Shown: positions 9,342-18,813, numbered from the stretch's first letter. The stretch: DNA of 64,000 nucleotides from Gammaproteobacteria bacterium (GCA_947469285.1 CANIOW010000002.1:1-64000), one strand, 5' to 3'. Notes: generated by a model from the sequence alone, not told the origin. A program made the numbers and translations.

Positions 9342-11243
9342 GTGACCAAACCAGACACCAGTTATACGGTTACTACCGGCTCCCCCACTGCTCCTGAGCG
9401 GCGTCGATTTTTAGGCCTGACGGCCGCGCTGGCGGGAGCCACGGGGCTGGCGGCCTGCGGCGGAGATAAAGCCACGTCCGGGCCCGCTGAGGCGGCCAAT
9501 CCCACCCATTTAAAACCCGGCGAGCTAGATACCTATTACGGTTTGTGGAGCGGCGGACACACCGGCGACCTACGTGTTTTGGGCATGCCTTCCGGGCGCG
9601 AAATTATGCGCGTCCCATGCTTCAACCCGGATGCCTTGGTTGGCTGGGGAATCACTAACGAATCCAAGAAGGTGATGGGGACGAAGCCCGATGGCAGCTT
9701 ACGCTACACCGTTGCCGACACGCATCATGTCCATGCCTCCTATAAGGACGGCAACTATGACGGCCGCTATGCCTGGGTCAATGACAAGATTAACAGCCGC
9801 ATCGCACGAATTCGCCTCGACTACTTTATATGCGACCGCATTACCGAACTGCCTAACGTACAGGGATTCCACGGCATCTTTCCGGACAAACGTGACCCGG
9901 TAGACGCAGCTATTAACCACACTACGCGCGTGTTCTGTGGAGCGGAGTTTTCCATCCCTCTGCCAAATACTCCGACGCTGGATGGGACAAAATATCGCTC
10001 TATGTTTACCTGTGTCGATGCCGAGACGATGGACGTCCGCTGGCAGGTACTGATTGACGGGAACTGTGATCTAACGGCCACCTCGTACGACGGCAAGCTT
10101 GCAGCAACCAACCAGTACAACACTGAGATGGGCGTCAAGTATGAAGACATGATGTCCGCCGAAAGAGATAGTTGTTTGTTTTTTAATATCGCGCGCATCG
10201 AAGCGGCAGTTAAAGAGGGCCGGTTTCATACCGTGGGTACGTCCAAGGTGCCGGTGGTCGATGGCACTGCGGCGAGCAATAAAAACCCGAACACCGCACT
10301 GGTGGGTTATGTGTCGGTTCCAAAAAACCCGCACGGTGTCAACGCGAGCCCCGACGGAAAATATTTCATCTGCTCAGGAAAATTGTCGCCCACCGCCACC
10401 GTCATTGAGCTCAGCAAGGTGTTGGCCTGGTTTGCTGGCGAGCTGACCGACCTTGACCAAACCATTGTCGCAGAAGTAGAACTGGGTCTTGGCCCGCTGC
10501 ATACTGCCTTCGATGGACGCGGAAACGCCTATACCACCTTGTTTCTGGATAGCCAGGTAGTCAAATGGAATGTGGCATCGGCCATCCAATTTCATGGTGG
10601 CGACAAAGCAGCGAAATACATCATTGACCGCTTAGATGTGCAGTATCAGCCTGGTCACATCAATGCTTCGCAGTCGGAGACCCGGGCGGCCGATGGAAAG
10701 TATCTGGCAGTGGGTTGTAAATTCTCGAAAGATCGTTTTCTGCCAGCCGGGCCACTGCATCCGGAAAATGAGCAACTCGTCGATATTTCAGGCGAAAAGA
10801 TGCTGCTCCTGGCCGACCATCCGGTACGTCCTGAGCCGCATGACTTTATTATCTTTAAACGTGAACTGCTGGCGCCAAAGCCCATCTACGCCCTCGACGA
10901 TTTCCCCTTGGCGACCAAAGACCCGAAAGATTCCGGCGTGGTGCGCAACGGAAGAAAAGTGACCGTGCGCCTGACCTCTCAGGCACCGACCTTTAGCCTG
11001 CGTGAATTCACGGTACGCAAAGGCGACGAGGTCACGCTCATCTTAACGAATCTAGAAAAGGTGGAAGACCTCACACACGGGTTCGCCATCGAAAAATACA
11101 ACATCAATTTTATTGTGAACCCGCAAGAGACGGCCTCGGTGACTTTCATCGCCGACAAACCGGGCGTCTTCTGGTGTTACTGCTCGCATTTCTGCCACGC
11201 GCTCCATCTGGAGATGCGCAGTCGAATGATCGTCGAGGGTTAA
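9342..11243 (+). CDS. nosZ: Nitrous oxide reductase NosZ (Tat-exported, clade I type)
   Basis: A 633-residue catalytic subunit that reduces N2O to N2 in the periplasm. It has a twin-arginine signal with RRRFLG at residues 20-25. The CuZ region shows DTHHVHASY near residue 126 and NPHGVNASPDG later. The C-terminal cupredoxin domain carries the CuA signature C-x3-C-x3-H-x2-M (CSHFCHALHLEM) at about residues 613-624. GTG start with AAGGA nine bases upstream. The Tat signal and the neighbouring NosR mark it as clade I. Its length is normal and all visible copper ligands are kept, so it should be functional if the copper chaperones work. Confidence 0.97.
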   Translation: MTKPDTSYTVTTGSPTAPERRRFLGLTAALAGATGLAACGGDKATSGPAEAANPTHLKPGELDTYYGLWSGGHTGDLRVLGMPSGREIMRVPCFNPDALVGWGITNESKKVMGTKPDGSLRYTVADTHHVHASYKDGNYDGRYAWVNDKINSRIARIRLDYFICDRITELPNVQGFHGIFPDKRDPVDAAINHTTRVFCGAEFSIPLPNTPTLDGTKYRSMFTCVDAETMDVRWQVLIDGNCDLTATSYDGKLAATNQYNTEMGVKYEDMMSAERDSCLFFNIARIEAAVKEGRFHTVGTSKVPVVDGTAASNKNPNTALVGYVSVPKNPHGVNASPDGKYFICSGKLSPTATVIELSKVLAWFAGELTDLDQTIVAEVELGLGPLHTAFDGRGNAYTTLFLDSQVVKWNVASAIQFHGGDKAAKYIIDRLDVQYQPGHINASQSETRAADGKYLAVGCKFSKDRFLPAGPLHPENEQLVDISGEKMLLLADHPVRPEPHDFIIFKRELLAPKPIYALDDFPLATKDPKDSGVVRNGRKVTVRLTSQAPTFSLREFTVRKGDEVTLILTNLEKVEDLTHGFAIEKYNINFIVNPQETASVTFIADKPGVFWCYCSHFCHALHLEMRSRMIVEG

Positions 11244-11273
11244 TCGTCTGGCGGTTGTTTAGAAGAGGGGGGG

Positions 11274-14200
11274 GTGTTGCGCGCGTCCGTCGTCGCACTG
11301 GGTTGGCTGTTAATGGGCCCGGCGGCATACGCCGGGACCTATGACGCGAAACTGCCACCCGGTCTTGCCACTACCGGCGACCTGTGCGCTCTTGTGCCCT
11401 GTGCTGACGTATTCCCCGGGGCAAACCGCTTCTCGGCGCGTATGGGCCAGCCACCCTACGTGGAAGCCTGGGGCCGTAGCGACACCGCGGCTGAAATCCT
11501 GCTGGGCTACGTCATGCTGTCTACAGACATCACTGACACTCCGGCTTACTCCGGGAAACCGGTAGTTACTCTGATTGGCATGGATGTGAGTGGACGCTAT
11601 GTGGGCGTCAAGGTGCTCAAACATTCTGAGCCCATCTTGCTGCTCGGCATCCCAGAAGGTGCGCTGGAAGCCTTCAATCGGCAATATGTCGGCAAGTCTG
11701 TCAAAGACCGCATCGATGTTGGACCCGATCGACCCGATGAACAGGTGCTTGGCGTAGACGCCATCTCGGGCGCGACCGTCACTGTGATCGCCCAAAACCA
11801 GGTGCTGCAACTCTCCGGCAAGGCCGTCGCGCGGCAGGTTGGCATTATACCGCCCGTGCGGCGTAACGCCGCGCGCTACCAAGCTACCGGCAGGAGGTAT
11901 ACCTGGCAGCAACTGGTAGATCTGGGTGCCATCCAGACGCTACGTGTCCTGCCGGAGCAGGTGGGGCTCGAGCGTAGCGGTGAGCCGTTTATCGAGCTCT
12001 GGTTTGGGGACCTCAACCATCCAGATGTCGCGCGCAGTCTGCTAGGCGAACGTGGCTTTGAGCAGTTAAAGGCACATCTGAAACCGACAGATCACGCCAT
12101 TTTTATATTGCGCAGTAGCGGGAGCGCGTCCTTTAAAGGTTCTGGTTTCGTGCGCGGCGGCATATTTGACCGAATCCAAGTCAAGCAAGGCGACGATTCA
12201 TTCACTTTTCGTGATCTCGACTATCTGAATCTTTATGATTTGGCCGTCCCGGATGCGCCGGCGCATGACGAATCCGGGATCTTTGTGCTGCGCACAGCGG
12301 CCTTTTCGGCGGCTTACCCATGGCGTTTGGCCTATCTTGGAAATCGCGTTGACCGTGCCACCGGGCAACGCAGCTTTACAGTGTTCGACGCCTCGTTGTG
12401 GCTAGCGGATAGTTTGCTGGTCGGTGGTCGGCCGGCGGTCGCCGAACAGCAGCCCATCTGGCAGCCCATCTGGCGCCGCCGGGCAGCTGAGCTCGTCGCC
12501 TTCTCGCTGCTCTTACTGACGGTAGGCATCGTTTACGCGCTGCGAGAGCGGCTTGCGCGCCGCTGCACCCACAAGCACAAATGGCCCATTAACATTTTTA
12601 AGTACTCGGCGTGGGCGATGAGCATCAGTGTGGTGGGTTTCGGATGGCTAGCCCAACCATCCATCACGCAAGTCCTGACCTGGTTCAATGCCTTGTTATT
12701 TCATTGGCAGTGGTCCTTGTTCCTGTCAGATCCATTCATCTTCTTGTTTTGGATTTTCATTATCGTCACGGTTTTTTTGTTCGGTCGTGGGCTGTTCTGT
12801 GGCTGGCTGTGCCCATTCGGCTCGCTGTCCGAAGTGCTGTACAAATTCGGCAGCAAGATTGGCTTAAGACGCTGGCAACGCACCTTGCCAAGGCAGTGGC
12901 ATGACCGGCTAAAGTGGCTTAAGTACGCGATCTTCTTCGGCTTACTGGCCGTGTCCCTATTTTCTACGGTGCTTGCCGAGAGGCTGGCGGAAATCGAGCC
13001 GTTCAAAACCACGTTTTTGGTGGGCATCATGCATCGCCCATGGCCCTATGGGCTATTTGTCGCACTACTACTGAGCTCATCTCTATTTATTGAACGTCCG
13101 TATTGCAAATATCTCTGTCCTTTAGGAGGAGCCCTCGCTATTCCGAGCACTTTTCGCTGGTTCGGACTACGGCGGAAACAAGACTGCAACCGCTGCAAAG
13201 CCTGTGCGGCGGGCTGTGGCTCGCTAGCGATCGACACGGACGGACGTATTGACCATCGAGAATGCCTCCATTGCCTGGATTGCCTGGTGTTGTATACCGA
13301 TGTGCGTGGCTGCCCACCGTTGGCGGCAGAGCGTAAGTTCCGCTCGCGCCACGGCTTGGCTGAAACGCTCATCGACCAGGACGGTTATTTTGTGCCACTT
13401 CCAGGGCGCGCCTGCACCACCCGGGTCATCGACGGGCCCGATCCACGCATGCCCACCGACGCCGTGACTCCAGCTCACCAGCTGGCGTCAAGTGGGCTAC
13501 GGGCGATGGCTTTGGATCTACGCGACCACCTGTGGCCGTGGACGATTAGCGCATGGCAGCAGCAACGCATTCTCGGCATCGCTGGGATTTCCCTGGCCAT
13601 TGCCGCGAGTGTGGCGTGGGCCATCGCTGCTACTGGTCGGCTGTCTTCCGGGGCGGTCATCGGTTGGTGGTTCGGCTGGAGCGTGTACGAGGTGGGTGTC
13701 CGCCTGACCGGGAAACGCTATGTGAAGGATGGGCCGTGGTGGCGTCGACACTACCGGGTGGCCACGCTCATGGACATGTTGAGTTATGTGAGTTTCAAGA
13801 ACCTCCTGATTGGAGCAGCTTTGTTTTTGGGGCTGAAATTTCTGGGGGTGGCGCTGGTGTCTCCGGCAGCGGCCGCTACGCTGCAAGTCGCCGCTGGTGA
13901 TGATCTAGAGGCAACCCTGCGCAGGGCCAAGGCGGGTGACGTGGTGGTAGTCGCACGTGGCCAATATCACGGGCATTTCCTCATCGACCGGCCCTTGACC
14001 TTACGCGGCGTAGGACGGCCCACCCTGAGCGGCGATTTGACTGGCAGCACCATCAGCGTCACGGCGCCGGACGTCACCATCGAGGGGCTGATTGTTCGGG
14101 ACTCCGGCGATCGGCTCAAAGACCAGAACGCCGGCATCTACATTCACCCGGGCGCGCACCGTGCCAGAGTCCACAGCTGCGACCTGACTTATAACCTTTT

Positions 14201-15077
14201 TGGGCTGTGGATCGAAAAGGCCGACGACGTGCGTATCGAAAACAACCTGATTACCGGCAAGCGCGACTACCACTCGGCGCAACGTGGCAACGGCGTGCAG
14301 CTCTACAACACAGAACGCGCCTTAGTGGCTGGCAATCGCATTAGCTTTGTCCGCGATGCGCTTTATATTGACGTCTCCCATCATGCGGTGTTTCGCAATA
14401 ACCAGCTCCACCACAGCCGTTACGGCACGCATTACATGAATTCCTACCACAATCTGTGGGAAGGCAATGACAGCTACCTGAACCGCGGCGGATTGGCACT
14501 GATGGAGGTGCGTGACCAGGTGGTACGCAACAACCGTGCCTGGAGCAACACCGATCACGGCATCATGCTGCGCACCTTGCAGGATTCCGTCATTGAAAAT
14601 AATGTCAGTGCCAATAACGGTCGTGGTTTGTTTATCTATGACGTGGAGTACGCCACGCTGCGGCACAACCTGGTCCTTGGCAACCCTATCGGCGTGCATC
14701 TTTCAGCGGGGAGTACCCACAATATCGTCGAGGGCAATGACTTCATCGGAAATCAGCAGGCCGTGCGCTACGTAGGCGCGCACAACGAGCACTGGGGTGT
14801 CGCCGCGGGTAATTATTGGAGCAACTACCTGGGCTGGGATCGGAATGGGGATGGTCGCGGCGATATCCCGTTCGCAGCGAATGATGCGGTTGACCGTATG
14901 CTCTGGAAATATCCATCGGTCAAATTACTGCTGGCCAGCCCAGCCCTGCAGGCACTGCGCCTTGCAGCACGGCAGTTCCCATTGCTGCAAGTGCCTACGG
15001 TCACTGAGGAACATCCGCGCATGGCCCCGCAAAACCCTCATTGGCGAGAGTGGCGTGACCGCATCCATGGACATTGA
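11274..15077 (+). CDS. nosR-nosD: NosR-NosD fusion protein
   Basis: One 1267-residue frame joining two proteins that are normally separate. Residues 1-20 are a signal peptide. The FMN-binding domain follows, with the flavinylation motif SGAT near 167. Membrane helices start at about 405, with the CGWLCPFG (about 505) and CKYLCPLGG (about 610) clusters, then ferredoxin motifs CNRCKACAAGC (about 637) and CLHCLDC (about 663). More helices run to about 860. From about 866 it becomes NosD: a parallel beta-helix with many N/G-x-I/V repeats, ending in the NosD-like GNYWSNYLGWDRNGDG region. The start is GTG after AGAGG. The nosF start overlaps its end. NosR feeds electrons to NosZ; NosD helps build CuZ. 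Confidence 0.93.
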   Translation: MLRASVVALGWLLMGPAAYAGTYDAKLPPGLATTGDLCALVPCADVFPGANRFSARMGQPPYVEAWGRSDTAAEILLGYVMLSTDITDTPAYSGKPVVTLIGMDVSGRYVGVKVLKHSEPILLLGIPEGALEAFNRQYVGKSVKDRIDVGPDRPDEQVLGVDAISGATVTVIAQNQVLQLSGKAVARQVGIIPPVRRNAARYQATGRRYTWQQLVDLGAIQTLRVLPEQVGLERSGEPFIELWFGDLNHPDVARSLLGERGFEQLKAHLKPTDHAIFILRSSGSASFKGSGFVRGGIFDRIQVKQGDDSFTFRDLDYLNLYDLAVPDAPAHDESGIFVLRTAAFSAAYPWRLAYLGNRVDRATGQRSFTVFDASLWLADSLLVGGRPAVAEQQPIWQPIWRRRAAELVAFSLLLLTVGIVYALRERLARRCTHKHKWPINIFKYSAWAMSISVVGFGWLAQPSITQVLTWFNALLFHWQWSLFLSDPFIFLFWIFIIVTVFLFGRGLFCGWLCPFGSLSEVLYKFGSKIGLRRWQRTLPRQWHDRLKWLKYAIFFGLLAVSLFSTVLAERLAEIEPFKTTFLVGIMHRPWPYGLFVALLLSSSLFIERPYCKYLCPLGGALAIPSTFRWFGLRRKQDCNRCKACAAGCGSLAIDTDGRIDHRECLHCLDCLVLYTDVRGCPPLAAERKFRSRHGLAETLIDQDGYFVPLPGRACTTRVIDGPDPRMPTDAVTPAHQLASSGLRAMALDLRDHLWPWTISAWQQQRILGIAGISLAIAASVAWAIAATGRLSSGAVIGWWFGWSVYEVGVRLTGKRYVKDGPWWRRHYRVATLMDMLSYVSFKNLLIGAALFLGLKFLGVALVSPAAAATLQVAAGDDLEATLRRAKAGDVVVVARGQYHGHFLIDRPLTLRGVGRPTLSGDLTGSTISVTAPDVTIEGLIVRDSGDRLKDQNAGIYIHPGAHRARVHSCDLTYNLFGLWIEKADDVRIENNLITGKRDYHSAQRGNGVQLYNTERALVAGNRISFVRDALYIDVSHHAVFRNNQLHHSRYGTHYMNSYHNLWEGNDSYLNRGGLALMEVRDQVVRNNRAWSNTDHGIMLRTLQDSVIENNVSANNGRGLFIYDVEYATLRHNLVLGNPIGVHLSAGSTHNIVEGNDFIGNQQAVRYVGAHNEHWGVAAGNYWSNYLGWDRNGDGRGDIPFAANDAVDRMLWKYPSVKLLLASPALQALRLAARQFPLLQVPTVTEEHPRMAPQNPHWREWRDRIHGH
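12450..12473 (+). repeat. Tandem 12-bp duplication inside nosR
   Basis: The 12-base unit CAGCCCATCTGG occurs twice in a row, adding QPIW in frame to the loop before the first membrane helix of the NosR part. It looks like a recent replication-slippage event and does not break the frame. Confidence 0.85.
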
Positions 15078-15993
15078 TACCCCTCCGGTAGAGGTGCGTC
15101 GCGCAGCAATGCATTTTGGTGCCATCTACGCGGTCGACGGTATCGACTTGTCGGTGCAACGCGGAGAAATTCTCGGGCTGATCGGCCGCAATGGCGCCGG
15201 CAAAAGCACTTTGTTCAAAATGATGCTCGGCCTGCTGGTGCCAACCAGCGGCAGTGTGCACATAGAGGGCATTGCCGTCACCAGCCCAGCTTTTCGGGCT
15301 ATTCGGCGTCGCATCGGCTACCTGCCAGAAAACGTGGTGCTTTACGACCATCTTGACGGACTGGAAACACTGCACTTCTTTGCACGCCTTAAAGGCGTCC
15401 CCAACCAGCAGTGTCTGGAGGTGCTGCAGCGCGTAGGTCTACTGAAAGCCGGCAGGCGCCGGGTGCGCGACTACTCCCGCGGGATGCGCCAACGCCTCGG
15501 ATTGGCCCAAGCCTTGCTTGGCACCCCAAGCCTGCTGTTTCTGGACGAGCCCACGAGTGGCCTCGACCCTGAGGCGACCCGAGATTTCTACACTATTCTC
15601 GGCGACCTGCGCGCGTCCGGGACCACGATTATTCTGACTTCGCATGTCCTGGCCGAGTTGCAAGATCGGGTAGACCGACTGGCTATTATCGCCATGGGAA
15701 AACTGCAGGCGCTAGGCACCTTGGAGGCGCTGCGGGCGAAGACGCCGCTGCCGCTCACTATCCAGTTGCGGGTGGCATCGCTGCAGTTACCCACGGTCAT
15801 TCAGGCTTTGTCTTCCGTTCATGGGCTGACGATCACCACCATTGCAGACGGACTCTGCCTCCACTGCCTCCCCGCTCGGCGCATGGCGGCGCTGACCGCA
15901 GTGATCGCCCTTGGTGACGAGATACAAGATCTGCAAATTCGTGATCCATCACTGGAAGATGTTTTTCTCGGTCTAGCGAGTCAGACGCCATGA
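15067..15993 (+). CDS. nosF: NosF, ABC transporter ATPase for CuZ maturation
   Basis: A 308-residue ABC ATPase. Walker A GRNGAGKST is at residues 40-48, the signature YSRGMRQRL and Walker B LLFLDEPTSGLDP follow, and THVL-type switch histidine appears in ILTSHVLAE. The chosen ATG (15067) overlaps the last 11 bases of the NosR-NosD frame; the open frame extends upstream inside nosD but that part is not protein-like. It should power the NosDFY complex that supplies sulfur for the CuZ copper-sulfide centre. It overlaps nosY by ATGA, indicating coupled translation. Confidence 0.94.
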   Translation: MDIDTPPVEVRRAAMHFGAIYAVDGIDLSVQRGEILGLIGRNGAGKSTLFKMMLGLLVPTSGSVHIEGIAVTSPAFRAIRRRIGYLPENVVLYDHLDGLETLHFFARLKGVPNQQCLEVLQRVGLLKAGRRRVRDYSRGMRQRLGLAQALLGTPSLLFLDEPTSGLDPEATRDFYTILGDLRASGTTIILTSHVLAELQDRVDRLAIIAMGKLQALGTLEALRAKTPLPLTIQLRVASLQLPTVIQALSSVHGLTITTIADGLCLHCLPARRMAALTAVIALGDEIQDLQIRDPSLEDVFLGLASQTP

Positions 15994-16808
15994 TGGAATT
16001 ATCACCGATCAAGACCATCGCCTTAAAGGAATTCCATGAGCGTCTGCGGCATCGCTGGGTACTCGCCATAGGCATCGTATTCGCGGTTTTTTCACTGGCC
16101 ATTGCCTATTTTGGCGGTACCCAGGAAGGCGCTGTAGGTTTTCGGTCCATCGACTTCACTATCGCCAGCCTGGTCAGTCTGGTGATTTACCTCATCCCGC
16201 TGATCGCCCTCATGCTGGGCTTCGACGCTATCGTTGGCGAACGTGAACGCGGCTCGCTAGATTTACTGCTATCGCTACCCGTCACGCGCTTTGAGCTGTT
16301 GCTGGGAAAATTTTTTGGCTTGGCCATGGCTCTTGGCTTGTCGATGGTCGGTGGCTTCGGCTTGGCTGCGGTAGTTTTTTACCGTCAGTTTGATCGGGTC
16401 ACGCTGCCGCATTTTCTGGGGTTTGTGCTCAGTTCACTTTTGCTCGGACTGGCTTTTCTCAGCCTGGCATTGCTCCTTTCGGTGGTAACGCGTGACCGAA
16501 CTCGCGCCTCGGGCCTGGCCATCATGCTGTGGTTTTTGTTCGTGCTGGTGTTTGATCTACTGCTACTGGGCACGCTGGTGTCCACGTCGGGCGCTTTTGC
16601 AGGCGATGGCTTTGCCTATCTGTTGCTACTGAATCCAGCCGATGTGTTCCGCCTGTTCAACCTGCAGTCATTAGACGCAGTGCAGACCGACTATGCATTA
16701 ATGGAGCTTGTACCGCCCACCCTCGCCCATCCGGGGGCGCTGTTGCTGGTCATGTTGGGGTGGATTGTTGTGCCCTTGTGGCTCGCCCAGTGGAGATTCA
16801 AACCATGA
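15990..16808 (+). CDS. nosY: NosY, ABC transporter permease
   Basis: A 272-residue integral membrane protein with about six hydrophobic helices, of the ABC-2 permease type. The EREKGSLDLLL-like motif appears as GERERGSLDLLLSLPVTR near residues 75-92, typical of NosY. Its ATG overlaps the nosF stop and its own stop overlaps the nosL ATG, so nosF, nosY and nosL form a tightly coupled unit. It is expected to pair with NosF and the periplasmic NosD domain of the fusion protein. Confidence 0.93.
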   Translation: MMELSPIKTIALKEFHERLRHRWVLAIGIVFAVFSLAIAYFGGTQEGAVGFRSIDFTIASLVSLVIYLIPLIALMLGFDAIVGERERGSLDLLLSLPVTRFELLLGKFFGLAMALGLSMVGGFGLAAVVFYRQFDRVTLPHFLGFVLSSLLLGLAFLSLALLLSVVTRDRTRASGLAIMLWFLFVLVFDLLLLGTLVSTSGAFAGDGFAYLLLLNPADVFRLFNLQSLDAVQTDYALMELVPPTLAHPGALLLVMLGWIVVPLWLAQWRFKP

Positions 16809-17347
16809 GTTGCCTGTCGTCCAAGTTCCCCCGCGTTCGTCAATTGACCGGTCTGGCGCTACTGCTTGGCGTGGTCAGCGGCTGCAGCCATCGGTCGAGC
16901 ACTGGCAACATCCCGGTCAGTATTGACGCCGGCCCAGGTGCGAGCTGCGCTCTCGATGGCATGCTGCTAGCCGACTACCCCGGGCCAAAAGCCCAGCTGC
17001 AAATCGCCGGGCAGGCCGCGCCGTGGTTTTTTTGCGATACCGTCGAGCTATTTCATACGCTGCTCGATGGCGAGCAGGCGCTCGCCGTGCAGGCCGTTTA
17101 TGTTCAGGACATGGGGGTCGCCGAATGGACCGAGCCCCGAGGCCACTGGTTTGATGCCCGTCACGGGTTCTATGTCCTGGGGAGCCGTCAATTCGGCTCC
17201 ATGGGCCCGACGCTCGCCAGCTTTCAGTCAGAGCAGGCCGCGCGAGCTTTTGCCGCTACCTTCACCGGCAAGGTGCTGCGCTATGAGGAGATTACCGCTG
17301 ACATGGTGGATCTGAGTGGCGGCGCGCGGCGCGACGAGCGGATGTAG
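16805..17347 (+). CDS. nosL: NosL, copper-binding lipoprotein
   Basis: About 180 residues. The ATG at 16805 overlaps the nosY stop (ATGA). The signal peptide ends in the lipobox GVVSGC, predicting an outer- or inner-membrane-anchored periplasmic lipoprotein. The family motif appears as CALDGMLLADYPGPKAQL near residues 45-62, followed by FCDT and the NosL end VLRYEEI. NosL carries Cu(I) to NosZ. Many homologues read C-x-x-C-G-M at this motif; here the second Cys is Asp, which may alter copper ligation. The remaining fold features are intact. Confidence 0.9.
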   Translation: MSCLSSKFPRVRQLTGLALLLGVVSGCSHRSSTGNIPVSIDAGPGASCALDGMLLADYPGPKAQLQIAGQAAPWFFCDTVELFHTLLDGEQALAVQAVYVQDMGVAEWTEPRGHWFDARHGFYVLGSRQFGSMGPTLASFQSEQAARAFAATFTGKVLRYEEITADMVDLSGGARRDERM

Positions 17348-17465
17348 CCCCCCACGCAACGAGCGCTTGGCCGGCGGCGCGCACCTAGATGGCTGACTTC
17401 CGCCTAGCAATTGCGCACAATAGCCGCTGTCAGCATCCAGCGCGCCCACAGCCACCGGAGGTTCC

Positions 17466-18239
17466 ATGTTCAGTTTTCACGTTTATGCCAGTGCCTTGCC
17501 GGCCATGGCGGTTCTGGCCATCGTCGGCTGGATCATCTCGCTGGTGAAGAACAACGTCGACATCGTCGACAGCTGCTGGTCGCTGCTGTTCCTAGTGGCT
17601 GCCGGCGCCTACTGCCAGGCTAGCCCGTTGCAGTCGCCGCGAGGTGAATTGCTGGTGTGGCTCGTGCTGTTCTGGTCGGTGCGCCTGGCGGTGTACCTCA
17701 CCGCACGCAACTGGGGGCATGAAGAAGACCGCCGCTACCAAGCCATGCGCGCACGCAACGAACCGAACTTCCGCTACAAGAGCCTGTGGCGCGTGTTCGG
17801 TATTCAGGCATTGCTGGCCTGGATCATCTCACTGCCCTTGCTCGGCGCTACGGGCAGTGCCGCGCCGCTGGGCGTACTCGACTATGCCGGCGTAGCCCTG
17901 TGGCTCGTCGGCTTCGTCTTTGAAACCGTGGGCGACTGGCAGCTCACCTTGTTCAAGCGCCACCCCGCCAATGCCGGCAAGGTCATGGACCAGGGCCTGT
18001 GGCGCTATACGCGCCACCCCAACTACTTCGGCGACTTCTGCATCTGGTGGGGATTCTTCCTCATCGCGCTCGCGGCGGGCGCGTGGTGGAGCTTCCTCGG
18101 CCCGCTGCTCATGACGGGCCTGCTGCTCAAGGTCTCCGGCGTGGCGCTACTGGAGAAGGACATCGGTGAGCGGCGCCCGGGCTACGCAGACTACATCCGC
18201 CGCACGAGCGCCTTTTTCCCGGGTCTACCGAAGGACTGA
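17466..18239 (+). CDS. DUF1295 membrane protein (steroid 5-alpha-reductase-like fold)
   Basis: A 257-residue membrane protein with six to seven hydrophobic helices. The C-terminal conserved core reads FKRHPANAGKVMDQGLWRYTRHPNYFGD then WWGFFL, which marks DUF1295 and the related isoprenylcysteine methyltransferase/5-alpha-reductase fold. GGAGG precedes the ATG. The activity is not known for bacterial members. Its position between nos genes and the catabolic block leaves its role open; a link to sterol-like substrates is only suggested by the fold name. Confidence 0.85.
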   Translation: MFSFHVYASALPAMAVLAIVGWIISLVKNNVDIVDSCWSLLFLVAAGAYCQASPLQSPRGELLVWLVLFWSVRLAVYLTARNWGHEEDRRYQAMRARNEPNFRYKSLWRVFGIQALLAWIISLPLLGATGSAAPLGVLDYAGVALWLVGFVFETVGDWQLTLFKRHPANAGKVMDQGLWRYTRHPNYFGDFCIWWGFFLIALAAGAWWSFLGPLLMTGLLLKVSGVALLEKDIGERRPGYADYIRRTSAFFPGLPKD

Positions 18240-18250
18240 GTCGGTCGCCG

Positions 18251-18586
18251 TTATTGATAACTTTCCACGGACGGACCCAGCTGCGCCAGCCCCGCCATCA
18301 CTTCTGCTGCCGTGGTGGGCCGCACTACGCGCGCCACTTCCACGCCATCTTGCAAGAACAGCAGTGTGGGCCAGAGCTTCACTTTGAAACTTCGGCCGAG
18401 TGGACGGGTACGTTCGTCTTCCAGACGCAGATAGGGCAGCGCTGCCGCCAACGCCACAGCCACGGGACCGGCGGCTCGCTGACAATGCGGGCACTCGTCC
18501 ACGCCGAATTCGATGACCATGCGCCCGCGCATAGCCTCGATGGCGGCGCGAGTGGGATGGTCACTGGTATAGGGCGGCAGACGCAT
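18251..18586 (-). CDS. Thioredoxin-fold protein with CPHC active site
   Basis: A small protein of about 111 residues with the thioredoxin pattern: MVIEFGVDECPHC, the redox pair CPHC near residues 29-32, the cis-Pro in KLWPTLLFLQDG, and a final helix. I chose the ATG at 18586 because GGAG is six bases upstream and the longer frame adds non-conserved sequence. No signal peptide is visible, so it probably works in the cytoplasm. It converges with the DUF1295 gene 11 bp away. Confidence 0.83.
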   Translation of the reverse strand: MRLPPYTSDHPTRAAIEAMRGRMVIEFGVDECPHCQRAAGPVAVALAAALPYLRLEDERTRPLGRSFKVKLWPTLLFLQDGVEVARVVRPTTAAEVMAGLAQLGPSVESYQ

Positions 18587-18813
18587 AGAGGTCTCCAGAC
18601 GGGGGGGGCCGTCGCTGAATCCGGCCAACAAAGATACTCTCGGGCCACGCCCACGCCAATCTTTGTCCGCCACAGCGCACTTGCCTGCGCCAGACCAAAC
18701 CACACTCCCGGGAGGCCGCTATGCCCCGGTAGCGGCCTGGCTGAACCGCGAGGGCATGGCGGTACGCGGCCACGACCACTATGGCCATGGGTATTTACGC
18801 CGGTCAATACCGG

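Noticed and set aside
11267-11274. Run of eight G at the NosR-NosD start, considered for phase variation
   Set aside because: The run forms the Shine-Dalgarno region and the first base of the GTG, so slippage changes spacing and not frame. No evidence of switching.
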